Below are positions 19,058-28,118 of a stretch of DNA of 64,000 nucleotides, one piece after another. The position numbers and the translations under genes were made by a program. How positions within the stretch are numbered: position 1 is the stretch's first letter; each line of letters begins with the position of its first letter. The notes under the pieces were generated by a model, which had not been told where the DNA came from, did not search any database, and saw only the letters and a program-made list of their open reading frames with translations. The stretch comes from Sorangium cellulosum (lineage in GTDB: Bacteria; Myxococcota_A; Polyangia; Polyangiales; Polyangiaceae). The stretch is from NCBI RefSeq assembly GCF_002950945.1, contig NZ_CP012673.1, positions 8,012,501 to 8,076,500 on the forward strand. The letters run 5' to 3'.

Positions 19058-20467
19058 TCAGCGCGATTGCAGGAAGTACCTGCGCGCAGCTTCGCAGAGC
19101 TCCGGCCAGCGCTGGGCAAGGGCCGGATCGGCGGCGAGGCGGGCGGCCCAGAAGGCGTCGAGGGCGGCGCGCGCGGCGGGGGTCGGGACTCCGTAACGCG
19201 CGTGTGTGCTCTCCACGTAGGCAGGGTACAGCTCGCAGGCGACGACGAGGCCGGCGTATTGATTGAGCGTGAGCGGGGGCGGCGAGCGCATGCTGATGGG
19301 GTCGCCGCTTGCCGTGGGGCCTGGAGTGGAGGCGGGCGGGACGCTCGGGCCGGCGGCCGGCGAGACGCTCGGAGCGGACGCGGGCGGGACGCTCGGACCG
19401 GCGGCCGGCTGGGGGCTCCGAGCGGACGCGGGCGGGACGCTCGGACCGGACGCGGGGGGCTCGCGCGCGGGGGTTTCGTCGAGGCCCGCGACGGGCTGGA
19501 ACGGAAGGGCCGCATCGAAGCGCGCGACGGTCGGTCGCGGGCGTTCCTCGGAGACCACCTGGACGAAGGGCAGCACCGAGTGGACGGTCCTTTCCGTTTC
19601 GGGGTTCGTCCTGCCGGCGGGCATGACCTCCGTGATCGACGCGGGTGGTTCCGTCCGAGAGGCCGGCGGCTCCGTCTCGCGATCCGGCGGCTCCGTCTCG
19701 CGATCCGGCGGCTCCGTCTCGTGAGCCGGCGGCTCCGTTCGAGGAACCGATGTGGCCACGGGCACGGGCGCAGGCGCGGCCAGGGACGCAGGCATGGCCA
19801 CGGGCGCAGGCGCGGCCAGGGGCACCGGCGCAGGCATGGTCACGGGCACCGGCGCAGGCATCGCCAGGGGCACCGGCGCAGGCATCGCCAGGGGCACAGG
19901 CGCAGGCGCGGCCAGGGGCATGGGCGCAGGCATCGCCAGGGGCGCCAGTGACGGCACGGCGACCGGCGCCGCTGTGGCGACCGCCGCGGACACGAACGGC
20001 AGCACCCCGCCCGGCCGAGACAGTGGCGCGTTCGCCTCGACCAGCGCCGGCGCGCTCGTCACCGAGGCGGCGGCCGCCTCGGCCTCGCGCTGCGCCGCGG
20101 CTCGCCTCGCGTCCGCCAGCCGCTCCTCCAGCGCGCGGTGCACGTCCTGGAGCACCCCCAGCGCCTCGACGCTCTCGCCCTCCGGGCAGAGGACACGCCC
20201 GATCGCCAGGACCAGCTCGCGCACAGCGCGCAGCGCCGGCGCCTCCACCGCGCGGCCGGGCAGGTGCCGCCGGGCGAAGGCCGGAAGCTCGCCGTCCTCG
20301 CAGCGCACCAGCTCGGCGAGCCGGGCCGCCACGCGGCGCCGCTCCGGATCGCCGCTGAGACCCTGCGGCGGGCGCATCGCCTCGTCGAGCTTCGCGAGCG
20401 CCTCGGCGAGCGGGCTCCTCTCGCGCGCGGCCGCGTCCACCTCGGGCGTCGAGCGCGCGACGCTCAC
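19058..20467 (-). CDS. T6SS-cluster protein of unknown function with Pro/Ala-rich repeats
   Basis: The 469-residue product starts at a GTG that overlaps the stop of the DUF4150 gene (GTGA), so it is the last gene of the T6SS cargo operon. An N-terminal helical region (1 to about 150) is followed by a low-complexity middle (about 150-400) with repeats such as MPAPVPLA, ETEPPDR and ASGPSVPPAS. A folded C-terminal segment of about 70 residues (LTLNQYAGLVVACELYP onward) ends in RRYFLQSR. I do not recognise a catalytic motif. Because it closes a VgrG operon with a long linker before a C-terminal domain, it could be an effector or a delivery accessory protein (inference). No signal peptide or membrane segment is visible. 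Confidence 0.75.
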   Translation of the reverse strand: MSVARSTPEVDAAARERSPLAEALAKLDEAMRPPQGLSGDPERRRVAARLAELVRCEDGELPAFARRHLPGRAVEAPALRAVRELVLAIGRVLCPEGESVEALGVLQDVHRALEERLADARRAAAQREAEAAAASVTSAPALVEANAPLSRPGGVLPFVSAAVATAAPVAVPSLAPLAMPAPMPLAAPAPVPLAMPAPVPLAMPAPVPVTMPAPVPLAAPAPVAMPASLAAPAPVPVATSVPRTEPPAHETEPPDRETEPPDRETEPPASRTEPPASITEVMPAGRTNPETERTVHSVLPFVQVVSEERPRPTVARFDAALPFQPVAGLDETPAREPPASGPSVPPASARSPQPAAGPSVPPASAPSVSPAAGPSVPPASTPGPTASGDPISMRSPPPLTLNQYAGLVVACELYPAYVESTHARYGVPTPAARAALDAFWAARLAADPALAQRWPELCEAARRYFLQSR

Positions 20468-20856
20468 GGAGAGAGCACGATGACGGTGGTCACGCTCGGC
20501 ACGATGGCCATGCCCAGCGCGTTCGTGCTGTTCTGCAGCGAGAGGCTCGTCAGGCGCGTCATCGGCGCACAGCCGACGATCACCGTGAAGGCCGCGGTGA
20601 TGTTGCGCGACGGGCCCATCACCATCCCGGACGCGACGCCGAGCGCGACGCCGGGGTTGTCCCCCATCGTGAGCGGCGCGACGGTCAGCATGTTGTGCGC
20701 CGGCGCGCACGTGACGAGCACGTTCGGCACGAAGAGCACGCTCATCGGATGGAGCGAAATGTTCGGGTACGGGATCGGCACCGGAGCCGGCGTCGGGGTC
20801 AGGCACACGTCGGGGAACGCCAGGCACATCCCCCCTGCGGTCGTCTTCGCGAGCAT
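20464..20856 (-). CDS. DUF4150-family PAAR-like protein
   Basis: A 130-residue protein with the DUF4150 pattern: start MLAKTTAGGMCLAFPDVC, then repeated short beta segments rich in P, V and N. This family replaces the PAAR tip that sharpens the VgrG spike in many proteobacterial T6SS clusters. No C-terminal toxin extension is present; the usual core length is reached. The ribosome site GAGGGGAG lies 5-8 bases before the ATG. It follows DUF3540 by 50 bp and overlaps the next gene. Confidence 0.82.
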   Translation of the reverse strand: MLAKTTAGGMCLAFPDVCLTPTPAPVPIPYPNISLHPMSVLFVPNVLVTCAPAHNMLTVAPLTMGDNPGVALGVASGMVMGPSRNITAAFTVIVGCAPMTRLTSLSLQNSTNALGMAIVPSVTTVIVLSP

Positions 20857-20906
20857 CGCTTCTCCCCTCGTCCTCTGGCGTCCGCGGCGCCGCGCGGCGC
20901 GCCGCC

Positions 20907-21626
20907 TCAGCCGATCTTCACCTGCTCGCCGTCGAGCTTCGCGAGCGTCCGCGCCGCGACGATCGTGTTCTCCCCGCGGACCGCCGCGAGGCCCTCCGCG
21001 CGGAGGTCAAAGACGCCCGCACGCACCTGCTCGAGCGCCTCGATGAAACGGAACGCCTGCTTCGCGCGCTGGATCAGGCGGTCGGCCCGGGTCTCGAGGC
21101 GCCCGGCGACGACCACCGCCTTCTGGAGGTGCACGTCGAGCGACCCGCCGACCAGCCCGATCTCCTCGATCGCGGCCGCCGCCGCCTGCGCGCGGAGCTG
21201 GAGCTTGCCCGCGAACAGCCCCACCTCCTTCGCGGCGGCGATCTCGATCTGGTCGCCCGCGCCGAGCCCGATCCGCCCCGTCGCCTGCACCTTCAGGTCG
21301 CCCTCGACCGCGATCCGCGTCGTCGCGCCCGCCTCGCCCTCGAGCACCGCCAGCACGAACACCTGATCGCCGTCCATCGCGCAGAGCACACGGTCGCCCG
21401 CGTCGGGCGCAGTGAGGCAGCTCTTCGCCCGCCGCGCGAGGACCGGCCCGCCGCCGAGCTCGACCAGGAGCCCCGACGCCGTGCCCCGGACGACGCCCGT
21501 CTCCAGCGACGGCGCGCGCCGCGGCGAGGCCCCCGCCGCCGGGAGATCCACCGCGGCGAGGAGGTCCTCCCCGGCGCTGTCGTCGTGTGCCGCCGTCACC
21601 GGCTCGCGGGACGCCATGCTCTGCAT
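20907..21626 (-). CDS. DUF3540 T6SS-associated protein
   Basis: A 239-residue protein with the typical DUF3540 layout: an N-terminal variable stretch, a beta-rich OB-like part (VVRGTASGLLVELGGGPVLARRAKSCLTAPDAGD is the core region), DGDQVFVLAVLEG, then long regular beta segments (IEIAAAKEVGLFAGKLQLRA) that resemble a spike-like fold. The family is known from neighbourhoods of VgrG, DUF2169, DUF4150 and pentapeptide genes; its biochemical role is unproven. ATG at 21626 with GAGGAG about 7 bases upstream. It sits 87 bp after the pentapeptide gene. Confidence 0.82.
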   Translation of the reverse strand: MQSMASREPVTAAHDDSAGEDLLAAVDLPAAGASPRRAPSLETGVVRGTASGLLVELGGGPVLARRAKSCLTAPDAGDRVLCAMDGDQVFVLAVLEGEAGATTRIAVEGDLKVQATGRIGLGAGDQIEIAAAKEVGLFAGKLQLRAQAAAAAIEEIGLVGGSLDVHLQKAVVVAGRLETRADRLIQRAKQAFRFIEALEQVRAGVFDLRAEGLAAVRGENTIVAARTLAKLDGEQVKIG

Positions 21627-21713
21627 CTCGAGTCTCCTCGGCCTGGCTCCACCCGTCCGGGGCGATCGCGCCGCCAGGCCAGTTTCGCGGCGTTCGCGGG
21701 GAAGATCAACGGA

Positions 21714-22787
21714 TCACTGGCGCTGCGCATCGCGCTCACCGCCGCGCCGCGGCTTCCAGTCCTCGAGCGCGGCGAGCTTCTCGTCGTCGCCGAGCCAGCC
21801 GGCCCCGCCCGGCACCCGCGCGCCCTCGCGGCGGGCGCGGTGCAGCTTCGTGCGGAACATCGACGCCTGCGAGAAGTCCGCACCGGAGAGGTCGCAGTGC
21901 GAGAAGTCCGCATACGCGAGCTTGGCGCCGACGAAGCGCGCGCCGGGGCACGCGGCGAAGGCGGCGTACGCCTCGACGAGCTCCGCGCCGGAGAGGTCGG
22001 CCTCCACGAGCGAGGCCCGCTCGAGGATCACATTCCGGAGCATCGCCCGCGGGAACCGCGCCTTCGCCGCGTTCGCCTCGCCGAAGAGCGCCTGCGTCAG
22101 GATCGCGTCGGAGAAATCACAGCCCGAGACGTCGGCCCCGGTGAAGTTGCACTGCGTCGCGTCGCAGCCCGCGAAGCTCGAGCCCGCGACGCTGCCGCGC
22201 ATGAACTGCGTGCGGAAGAGCTTCACCCCCTGGAACGCCCGCGCGCCGAGCTCGGACTCGAGCAGCGTCGTGAGCGTCAGGTTCGCGCCGTCGAGCCGCG
22301 CCGTGCGCAGGTCGAGCTTGTACATCGTCGCCTTCTCGAGGTTCGCGCGGGAGAAATCCGCGCCGCCGGCCGTGACCTCGATGAGGTTCGCCCGGTCGAG
22401 GTTCGCCCCCTCGAGCGAGGCGCGCGCGAGCGAGCAGCTCGCCCATGTCGCGACCTGCGCCTCCACGCCGGGCAGCGCCGCGCCCTCCAGCGTCGACTCG
22501 GCGAAGCTCGCGGCGACGAGCCTCGCCCCCGCCAGCGTCGCCCCGTCGAGGCGGCACCGGAAGAAGGTGGTCAGGTGCAGATCCACCCCCGAGGCGTCCA
22601 CGCCCGACAGGTCGCACTCCGCGAACGTCGACTCCTTGATGAGCGCGCCCCGCAGCGCGCGCGGCAGGCGGACGTGGTCGAACACCGCGCCCGAGAGATC
22701 TGCGCCCGTCAGATCGAGTCCGGAGAGGTCCACGGCCTGGATCGGCTCGCCGTGGCGGACCTTGTCGAGCAGCTCGTCGCGGTTCAT
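21714..22787 (-). CDS. Pentapeptide-repeat protein of the T6SS cargo operon
   Basis: A 357-residue protein made almost entirely of A(D/N)LXX-type pentapeptide repeats (LSGLDLTGADLSGAVF, ANLDRANLIE, ADLSGAELVEAY), which build a right-handed quadrilateral beta-helix. The last 30 residues leave the pattern (WLGDDEKLAALEDWKP). The ATG overlaps the stop of the preceding DUF2169 gene as ATGA, which sets the start. The frame stays open far upstream, but that part is antisense shadow of VgrG and DUF2169. The second beta-helix protein in one operon suggests a structural or cargo role at the spike. Confidence 0.85.
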   Translation of the reverse strand: MNRDELLDKVRHGEPIQAVDLSGLDLTGADLSGAVFDHVRLPRALRGALIKESTFAECDLSGVDASGVDLHLTTFFRCRLDGATLAGARLVAASFAESTLEGAALPGVEAQVATWASCSLARASLEGANLDRANLIEVTAGGADFSRANLEKATMYKLDLRTARLDGANLTLTTLLESELGARAFQGVKLFRTQFMRGSVAGSSFAGCDATQCNFTGADVSGCDFSDAILTQALFGEANAAKARFPRAMLRNVILERASLVEADLSGAELVEAYAAFAACPGARFVGAKLAYADFSHCDLSGADFSQASMFRTKLHRARREGARVPGGAGWLGDDEKLAALEDWKPRRGGERDAQRQ

Positions 22788-25453
22788 GTCGCGCCCCCCG
22801 CGGCCTGCGCCCCGTGCCGGTCGAACCGGGTGAAGTCGACGGCCGCCTCGGCGAACGTCGTCCGGTCGTCCCCGCGCGCGCGGCTGAAATCGGCGCGGCA
22901 GAGCTGGGCGCCCGTGAAATCGGCGCCCGCCACGCGCGATTTCGAGAGGATCGCCTCGGTCAGGTTGCACCCGCGGAGCGAGGCGCCGTCGAGGTTCGTC
23001 CGGATGAGGAGCGCGCTCTTCAGGACGGCCTGGTCGAAGATCGCGCCCGTCGCGTCCGCCTCCGAGAGGTCGGCCATCGTCATCTGGGCGCGGTCGAAGC
23101 GCGCGCCGCGCAGGTCCGTCGTCCGGAAGCAGGTCTTCTCGAGCACGGCGTCGCGGAAGTCGGCCTCCGGCAGGCCGCTCTTGTGGACGGCGACCCCCTC
23201 GGAGAAGCGCGCCCCCGCGAAGCGCGCCCGCGCCCCCGTGCAGCTCATCAGCGTCGCCTTGTGCAGCCGCGCGCCCGAGAGGTCCGCGCCGTCGAGCGCG
23301 CACTCGATCAACGTCGCCCGCTCGAGGTTCGCCCCGGCGAGCTTCGCCCCGGCGAAGCTCGTCTGGAGGAACGTGCAGGCGACCAGCTCCGCGCCGGAGA
23401 GATCCACGCCGTCCCACGCCACCTGCATGACGTCGGCGCGCTCGAGCCTCGCGCGCGCGAGCCGCGCCCCGGCGAGCTTCGCGTCCGTCAGGATCGCCTC
23501 GGTCAGATCCGCGCCCTCCAGCACGGCGCCCGCGAGGTTCGCCTTGCCGAGGTTCGCGCCCCGGAGGCGCGCGCCCGTCAGGTTCGCGCCCGTGAGGTCG
23601 GCCTTCGCGAGCACCGCGCCATCGAGCGCCGCGCCGGAGAGGTCGCAGCCCCTGAGGTCGGCCCCCTCGAGGAACACGCGCTGGAGGCTCACCCCCCGCA
23701 GGTCGAGCCCGCGGAAATCGGCGCCGGTGAGATCGCGCTCGTCGAGGGGCTCGCCCGCCTCGCGCGCCGCCTCGACCACGACGCGCGCCATCTGGGCGGC
23801 CTCGGCGGTCATCGGCTGGGCCGCGGGCAGGAGGTGCGCCGCGCCGCGGTAGCCGTCGCGCGCGGCCCGCTCCAGGCGGAAGAGCCGCTCGTGGAACGCC
23901 GGATCGGCGAGCATCGCCTCCAGCTCCACGTTGGGCACGCCGCCGCGGCGCCCCGCCTCGGCCAGCTCGGCGTATTGCGCGAGCTGCGCCCGGGCCGAGA
24001 ACGCCGGCGGGCCGCCGTGGGCCTCCTCGGACTCGCCGCGCCGGAGCTCCGCCTCGGAGATCCCCATGGCCGCGGCCCGCTCCTTCGAGCGCGCCTCGGC
24101 CTCCTCCTTGACGCGGGCGGCCCTGGCCTCCTCCTCCTCCAGCTTGCGGGACGCGGCGTCCAGGTACACGACGAGCGCGTCGAGGTCGTCGACCGGCGGG
24201 GGCGCCTCCTCGTCCGGCAGCGGCGCGTCGAGGCCGTAGCGCGCCGGATCCATGCCGTCCGCGAGGAGCTCCTGGCGGCGGCGCTCCCGCACCCGCTCGG
24301 CGCCGCGCCGCTGGTTCCGCGCGGCCAGGTTCTCGCTCCTCATCCACTGCATCATGTCGAACCCGGCGATGTTCGCGGCCACGCCGGACTCGCGCGGCGG
24401 CATGAGATCGCTGTCGCTGAGGCCCGCGATCGCGCCCCGGTCCTTGTCGAGCCGCCGGGCGAGCGCCGCGCGGTAGTGCTCGATCGGCCGCGGGTGGCCG
24501 ATCTCCTCGCAGGCGACGACGAGGTCGACGATCTCCGCCGCGTCGTCCTCGGCCACGGGCACCGCGCCGTGGAAGATCACGGCGCCGAGGTTGTCCGAGG
24601 GGAAGAGCCACACCGTGTCGCAGCGGACGGGGAGCTCCAGGAACACCTCGCCGCCCGCGTCGCGGCGGGTGACGAACACGCGGGCGCAGAGGCCGGGGAG
24701 CGCGCCCTCGATGCGCGGCCGCGCCGGGTGCATGTTCTCGACGAGGAACACCTCGTCGCCCCGGAAGGGCTCGGCGCTCCACTGGTCGCTCGGCGCGACG
24801 TTGAAGAACGAGGGATCGACGTCCGGCGGCAGGCCGGGCGCCCACTTCTCGGCGTAGTCCGCGCCGTACGTGCCCGCGCGGGCGCGGCGCTGGGCGAACG
24901 TCACGTCCATCGGGAGGAAGGACGCCGGGCCCGGGCGGTCCGACGGCGAGCGGATCAGCGCGCCGTAGTGCTCGACGTTCGGGAGCGGCCGGAGGCGCTG
25001 CCCGCCCCGCTCGACCTCCTCGATCCCCTTGCCGTAAGGGTTCGCCGCGTCCTTCGGCCCGCCGAGCGCGTGCGCCCAGTCGATGGGCATCTCCGAGAAC
25101 GGCTCCGGCTCGGTGAAGCCGTGGCCGGTCCAGTGCCGGTCGCCCAGCACGGCCAGGCGCTTGTCGATGGAGCCGAGCCGCGCGCGGACGAACGACGCGG
25201 CGACGCGGCGGCCCTCCGGGGCGTGGCACCGGCCCGCGACGAGCAGCTCGCCGCGCGCCTTCGCGATGCCGTCGTCGAGCGGGAGGCCGCCGAGCGCCGC
25301 GGTCGCGGCCTGCCAGAAGGTCATCTCGTCGAGCAGGGCGCGCGGCGCGTCGAGGGGGAACGCGACCATGGCGCCCACGTGGAACCTGAGCCGCCGCGCG
25401 GTCTCGACGACCCGCGTGAGCACCGGCACCTTGAGGGGTTTGACGACTCGCAT
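22784..25453 (-). CDS. DUF2169 adaptor domain fused to pentapeptide repeats
   Basis: An 889-residue cytoplasmic protein. Residues 1 to about 310 match DUF2169 (VVKPLKVPVLTRVVE, GHGFTEPEPFSEMPIDWAHALGG, NPYGKG, LPNVEHYGALI), a family proposed to load effectors onto VgrG. Residues about 435-475 are a charged helix likely to form a coiled coil (LEEEEARAARVKEEAEARSK). Residues about 572-880 are pentapeptide repeats. The gene starts 6 bp after the VgrG stop. Related T6SS loci often carry DUF2169 and pentapeptide parts as separate or fused genes, so the fusion itself is not unprecedented. Confidence 0.87.
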   Translation of the reverse strand: MRVVKPLKVPVLTRVVETARRLRFHVGAMVAFPLDAPRALLDEMTFWQAATAALGGLPLDDGIAKARGELLVAGRCHAPEGRRVAASFVRARLGSIDKRLAVLGDRHWTGHGFTEPEPFSEMPIDWAHALGGPKDAANPYGKGIEEVERGGQRLRPLPNVEHYGALIRSPSDRPGPASFLPMDVTFAQRRARAGTYGADYAEKWAPGLPPDVDPSFFNVAPSDQWSAEPFRGDEVFLVENMHPARPRIEGALPGLCARVFVTRRDAGGEVFLELPVRCDTVWLFPSDNLGAVIFHGAVPVAEDDAAEIVDLVVACEEIGHPRPIEHYRAALARRLDKDRGAIAGLSDSDLMPPRESGVAANIAGFDMMQWMRSENLAARNQRRGAERVRERRRQELLADGMDPARYGLDAPLPDEEAPPPVDDLDALVVYLDAASRKLEEEEARAARVKEEAEARSKERAAAMGISEAELRRGESEEAHGGPPAFSARAQLAQYAELAEAGRRGGVPNVELEAMLADPAFHERLFRLERAARDGYRGAAHLLPAAQPMTAEAAQMARVVVEAAREAGEPLDERDLTGADFRGLDLRGVSLQRVFLEGADLRGCDLSGAALDGAVLAKADLTGANLTGARLRGANLGKANLAGAVLEGADLTEAILTDAKLAGARLARARLERADVMQVAWDGVDLSGAELVACTFLQTSFAGAKLAGANLERATLIECALDGADLSGARLHKATLMSCTGARARFAGARFSEGVAVHKSGLPEADFRDAVLEKTCFRTTDLRGARFDRAQMTMADLSEADATGAIFDQAVLKSALLIRTNLDGASLRGCNLTEAILSKSRVAGADFTGAQLCRADFSRARGDDRTTFAEAAVDFTRFDRHGAQAAGGAT

Positions 25454-25459
25454 CGGCGC

Positions 25460-27895
25460 TCAGATCTTCGTGACGAAGGCGGAGCTGACCTTGATCGGGG
25501 CGGTGCTGATGTTCGCCGAGCCGCTCAGCGCGAGGATCAACCCGGCCTCCACCAGCTTCATGGCGGCGGCCTTCTTGTCCATCCCGATGAAGTCGAGCTT
25601 GATCCCCACGAGCTCGAGCTTGACCCCGTACAGCGTCTGGTACAGCGCGACGTGGTCGGTCTTGATGACGCCGCTCGCGCCCCGGTAGACGTAGAGCTCG
25701 TGTTTGTTCGACGTGCGGTCGAACGTCATCCCGAGCACATCCAACTTCAGGTCGGTGGCCGTGATCTTCGCGTTGGGCGCCTTGATCACGAAGCTCGTGT
25801 CGCTCGACAGGTCGACGTTCCCGCCGAAGTGGCCGCCCCAGGTGGTGGCGACCTCCGTCTTCCAGCTCTTGTAGTCGTCGAAGCTCTGCGCCGTGACCTT
25901 GTGCGTCCACGGCCCGGTCACCGTGGACGAGCCCTCCGGCTCGATCGTCTGCGTGTACTTGCCGTGGACGTCCTGCTTCGTCTCGCCCGTGATGGTCTGC
26001 TCCATCCCGCCGGTGATCGTCTGCTTCATGCCGCCGGCTTCCACCGTGTCCACGCGGCCCGTCTTGATCGTGGTCGTGCGCGTGGCGTAGTACGTCTCGG
26101 TCGCCGCGCCGGTGACCTGGAGCGTGTAGGTCGCCCCGACGCCCGCCCAGAGGTTGCCCACGACCATGCTGAACTTGTTGCCGCCGACGTTCTCCCAGCA
26201 GTCGCCGCCGATCCACGATCCGCCATTCGCCGCCGTCGTCTCGAGGTAGCTGAACGCGACGCTGACGAGGCTGCCGCCCGCGATGGCCGGGTCGGCGTTC
26301 TCCGGCGACAGGAACGACCCGATCTGCGTCTCGCCGTCGCCCGTGTAGACCGACCCGTGGCCGGCGCTCGGGGTGCCCATGTAGATGCCGGTGCGGTTGT
26401 TCGGCGTGTGGAGGAAGATGAACTCCTTGCCCTGCTCGTCCTCGAGCACGATCTGGTTGCCGCTCCCGGTCCGGATGATGTTCTGGCTGTGGTTGCGCTC
26501 CCCGACCACGCTCGGCCGGTGCGCGTTGGGCACCACGCCGGCGATGAAGGGCCGGTCGGGATCGCCGCCGAGGAAGGCGATCATCACCTCGGTGCCCTTG
26601 CGCAGCGGGAAGTGGAAGCCCTCGGTGGTCCCGCCGTGGGGCTGCATCATGCGCACGCGCGTCGAGATGCGCGCGTCGGGGAGCCCGCTCGTGTCGAACT
26701 CGAAGCGGACGAGGTAGCGGCCGTCGCCGTCGATCTGGGCGTACTGGCTGTCGGCCGGGCCGCAGACGATGGCGTTCTCGAAGCCGTAGATGCGCGGCCA
26801 CGGCGTCGTCTGCGGCGCGCGGAACTGCACGTCGGCCGGGATCGCGACCAGCTTCATGCGGTAGATGTGCTGGTCCGAGAGCCCCGTCATCCGCGCGACC
26901 TCGGGCGTGATGCCGGCGAGCGACGCGGTGTGCTGCACCTCCAGCGCGAGCCACGCGTCGGCGACGTCGGCCGGCTGGTCGTCCAGGGAGAACCTGTACC
27001 CGGCGCGCGGCCCGAGCGCGTTGCCGCTGCCGCGCAGGGTCACCTCGCGGCAGCCGATCGACTGCGCGCGCACCCGCGCGAGGCGCTCGGCGTCGCTCTG
27101 CATGAAGACGCGGTAGCCGTACTCGCGGATCGCGCCGAGGCCCTTCTCGGTGATGCTGCTCTCGCCCTTCACCGACGCGGACGGGTTCGCGTAGTTGTAG
27201 TCGGCGATCGTGACGCTCTTCGGCAGCCACTGCACGTCCTGCTCGAGGTGCTGCAGGCCCGGCGGCGCGGTCACGTCGTCGGCGAAGTGGGGGACGTAGC
27301 GCACGGCCCCGCCGCCCGGGAAGTCGTCGTGCAGCCCGCGGTCGTCCACGATGACGAGCACCTCGCTCGATCCGTCCTCGGGGTGCTCGAAGTAGTAGTA
27401 GAGGCCCTCGCGCTCGAGCCACCGGTGGAAGAACGCGAGCTGCGTCTCCCGGTACTGCGCGACGAACTCCTCGATCGGGTAGTCGCCCTCGTCGATCGAG
27501 AAGCGGAAGTCGCTGGTCGCGAGCCCGCCGCTCTGGAGCGTGGCCGAGAGGAACTCCTTGACCGGCTGGTTCGTGAAGACGTGGCTGCGCCAGAAGTGGC
27601 GCAGGAGCCAGAGCTTCGGCACGAGCAGCGCCTGGTACAGCGCGCCCTCCGCGTTCTGGTGCAAGAGGCGCACGCTCGCGAGGACGCCGTGCAGGACGAA
27701 CGGGGGGCTCTCCTCGCCGCGGGCCGCCCGGAGGGTCGCCCGCTCGCCCACCGCCTTGCGCACGTCGGTGTTCGCGGGGACCGAGAAGAAGATCTCGAAC
27801 TCGTACGGCTGCGAGACGTGCTCCGCGCCCCGGAAACCAATGAACGTGGCGCCGGCGAGCGCCGAGCACGTGAGCGAAAATCCGTCGTGGCGCAT
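25460..27895 (-). CDS. vgrG: Type VI secretion spike protein VgrG
   Basis: An 811-residue spike protein. The N-terminal part is the phage gpD-like fold (FRGAEHVSQPYEFEIFFSVP, then FHRWLEREGLYYYFEH). The middle has the gp5/OB-type VgrG motif (KGTEVMIAFLGGDPDRPFIAGVV) and NIIRTGSGNQIVLEDEQG. About 300 further residues form beta-rich repeats (GGMKQTITGGMEQTITGETK) and a C-terminal extension without a recognisable toxin motif. ATG at 27895 has GGGGAG seven bases upstream; the longer frame to 27955 lacks this. It is the first gene of the six-gene operon that runs to 19058. The core sheath, tube and baseplate genes of T6SS are not in this window. Confidence 0.92.
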   Translation of the reverse strand: MRHDGFSLTCSALAGATFIGFRGAEHVSQPYEFEIFFSVPANTDVRKAVGERATLRAARGEESPPFVLHGVLASVRLLHQNAEGALYQALLVPKLWLLRHFWRSHVFTNQPVKEFLSATLQSGGLATSDFRFSIDEGDYPIEEFVAQYRETQLAFFHRWLEREGLYYYFEHPEDGSSEVLVIVDDRGLHDDFPGGGAVRYVPHFADDVTAPPGLQHLEQDVQWLPKSVTIADYNYANPSASVKGESSITEKGLGAIREYGYRVFMQSDAERLARVRAQSIGCREVTLRGSGNALGPRAGYRFSLDDQPADVADAWLALEVQHTASLAGITPEVARMTGLSDQHIYRMKLVAIPADVQFRAPQTTPWPRIYGFENAIVCGPADSQYAQIDGDGRYLVRFEFDTSGLPDARISTRVRMMQPHGGTTEGFHFPLRKGTEVMIAFLGGDPDRPFIAGVVPNAHRPSVVGERNHSQNIIRTGSGNQIVLEDEQGKEFIFLHTPNNRTGIYMGTPSAGHGSVYTGDGETQIGSFLSPENADPAIAGGSLVSVAFSYLETTAANGGSWIGGDCWENVGGNKFSMVVGNLWAGVGATYTLQVTGAATETYYATRTTTIKTGRVDTVEAGGMKQTITGGMEQTITGETKQDVHGKYTQTIEPEGSSTVTGPWTHKVTAQSFDDYKSWKTEVATTWGGHFGGNVDLSSDTSFVIKAPNAKITATDLKLDVLGMTFDRTSNKHELYVYRGASGVIKTDHVALYQTLYGVKLELVGIKLDFIGMDKKAAAMKLVEAGLILALSGSANISTAPIKVSSAFVTKI

Positions 27896-28118
27896 GGAGT
27901 GTCTCCCCGTCCCTGGACCTGGTGCCGAGGGCGGAATGTCGGTGCTCCGCGTCACGGCGTCAACGAGCGCGTGCTCGCCGGCAGCGCGGCGGACGGGGTG
28001 GATCCTGCGTGGGATAAGCGCGCACCTGCGCGGCGTGGCGCAGGACGGTGACGGATCGGAGGGCGCGCGGCCGAGGAGCGCGCGGAGGGTTCATCACGCG
28101 TCGGGCCGCGCGTGCGGC

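Noticed and set aside
22814..28051. Very long plus-strand open frame (about 1745 codons) opposite the T6SS operon.
   Set aside because: High-GC frames without stops are common on the antisense strand here. The translation is Arg/Glu/Val/His-rich with no domain, while the minus strand encodes VgrG, DUF2169 and pentapeptide proteins.
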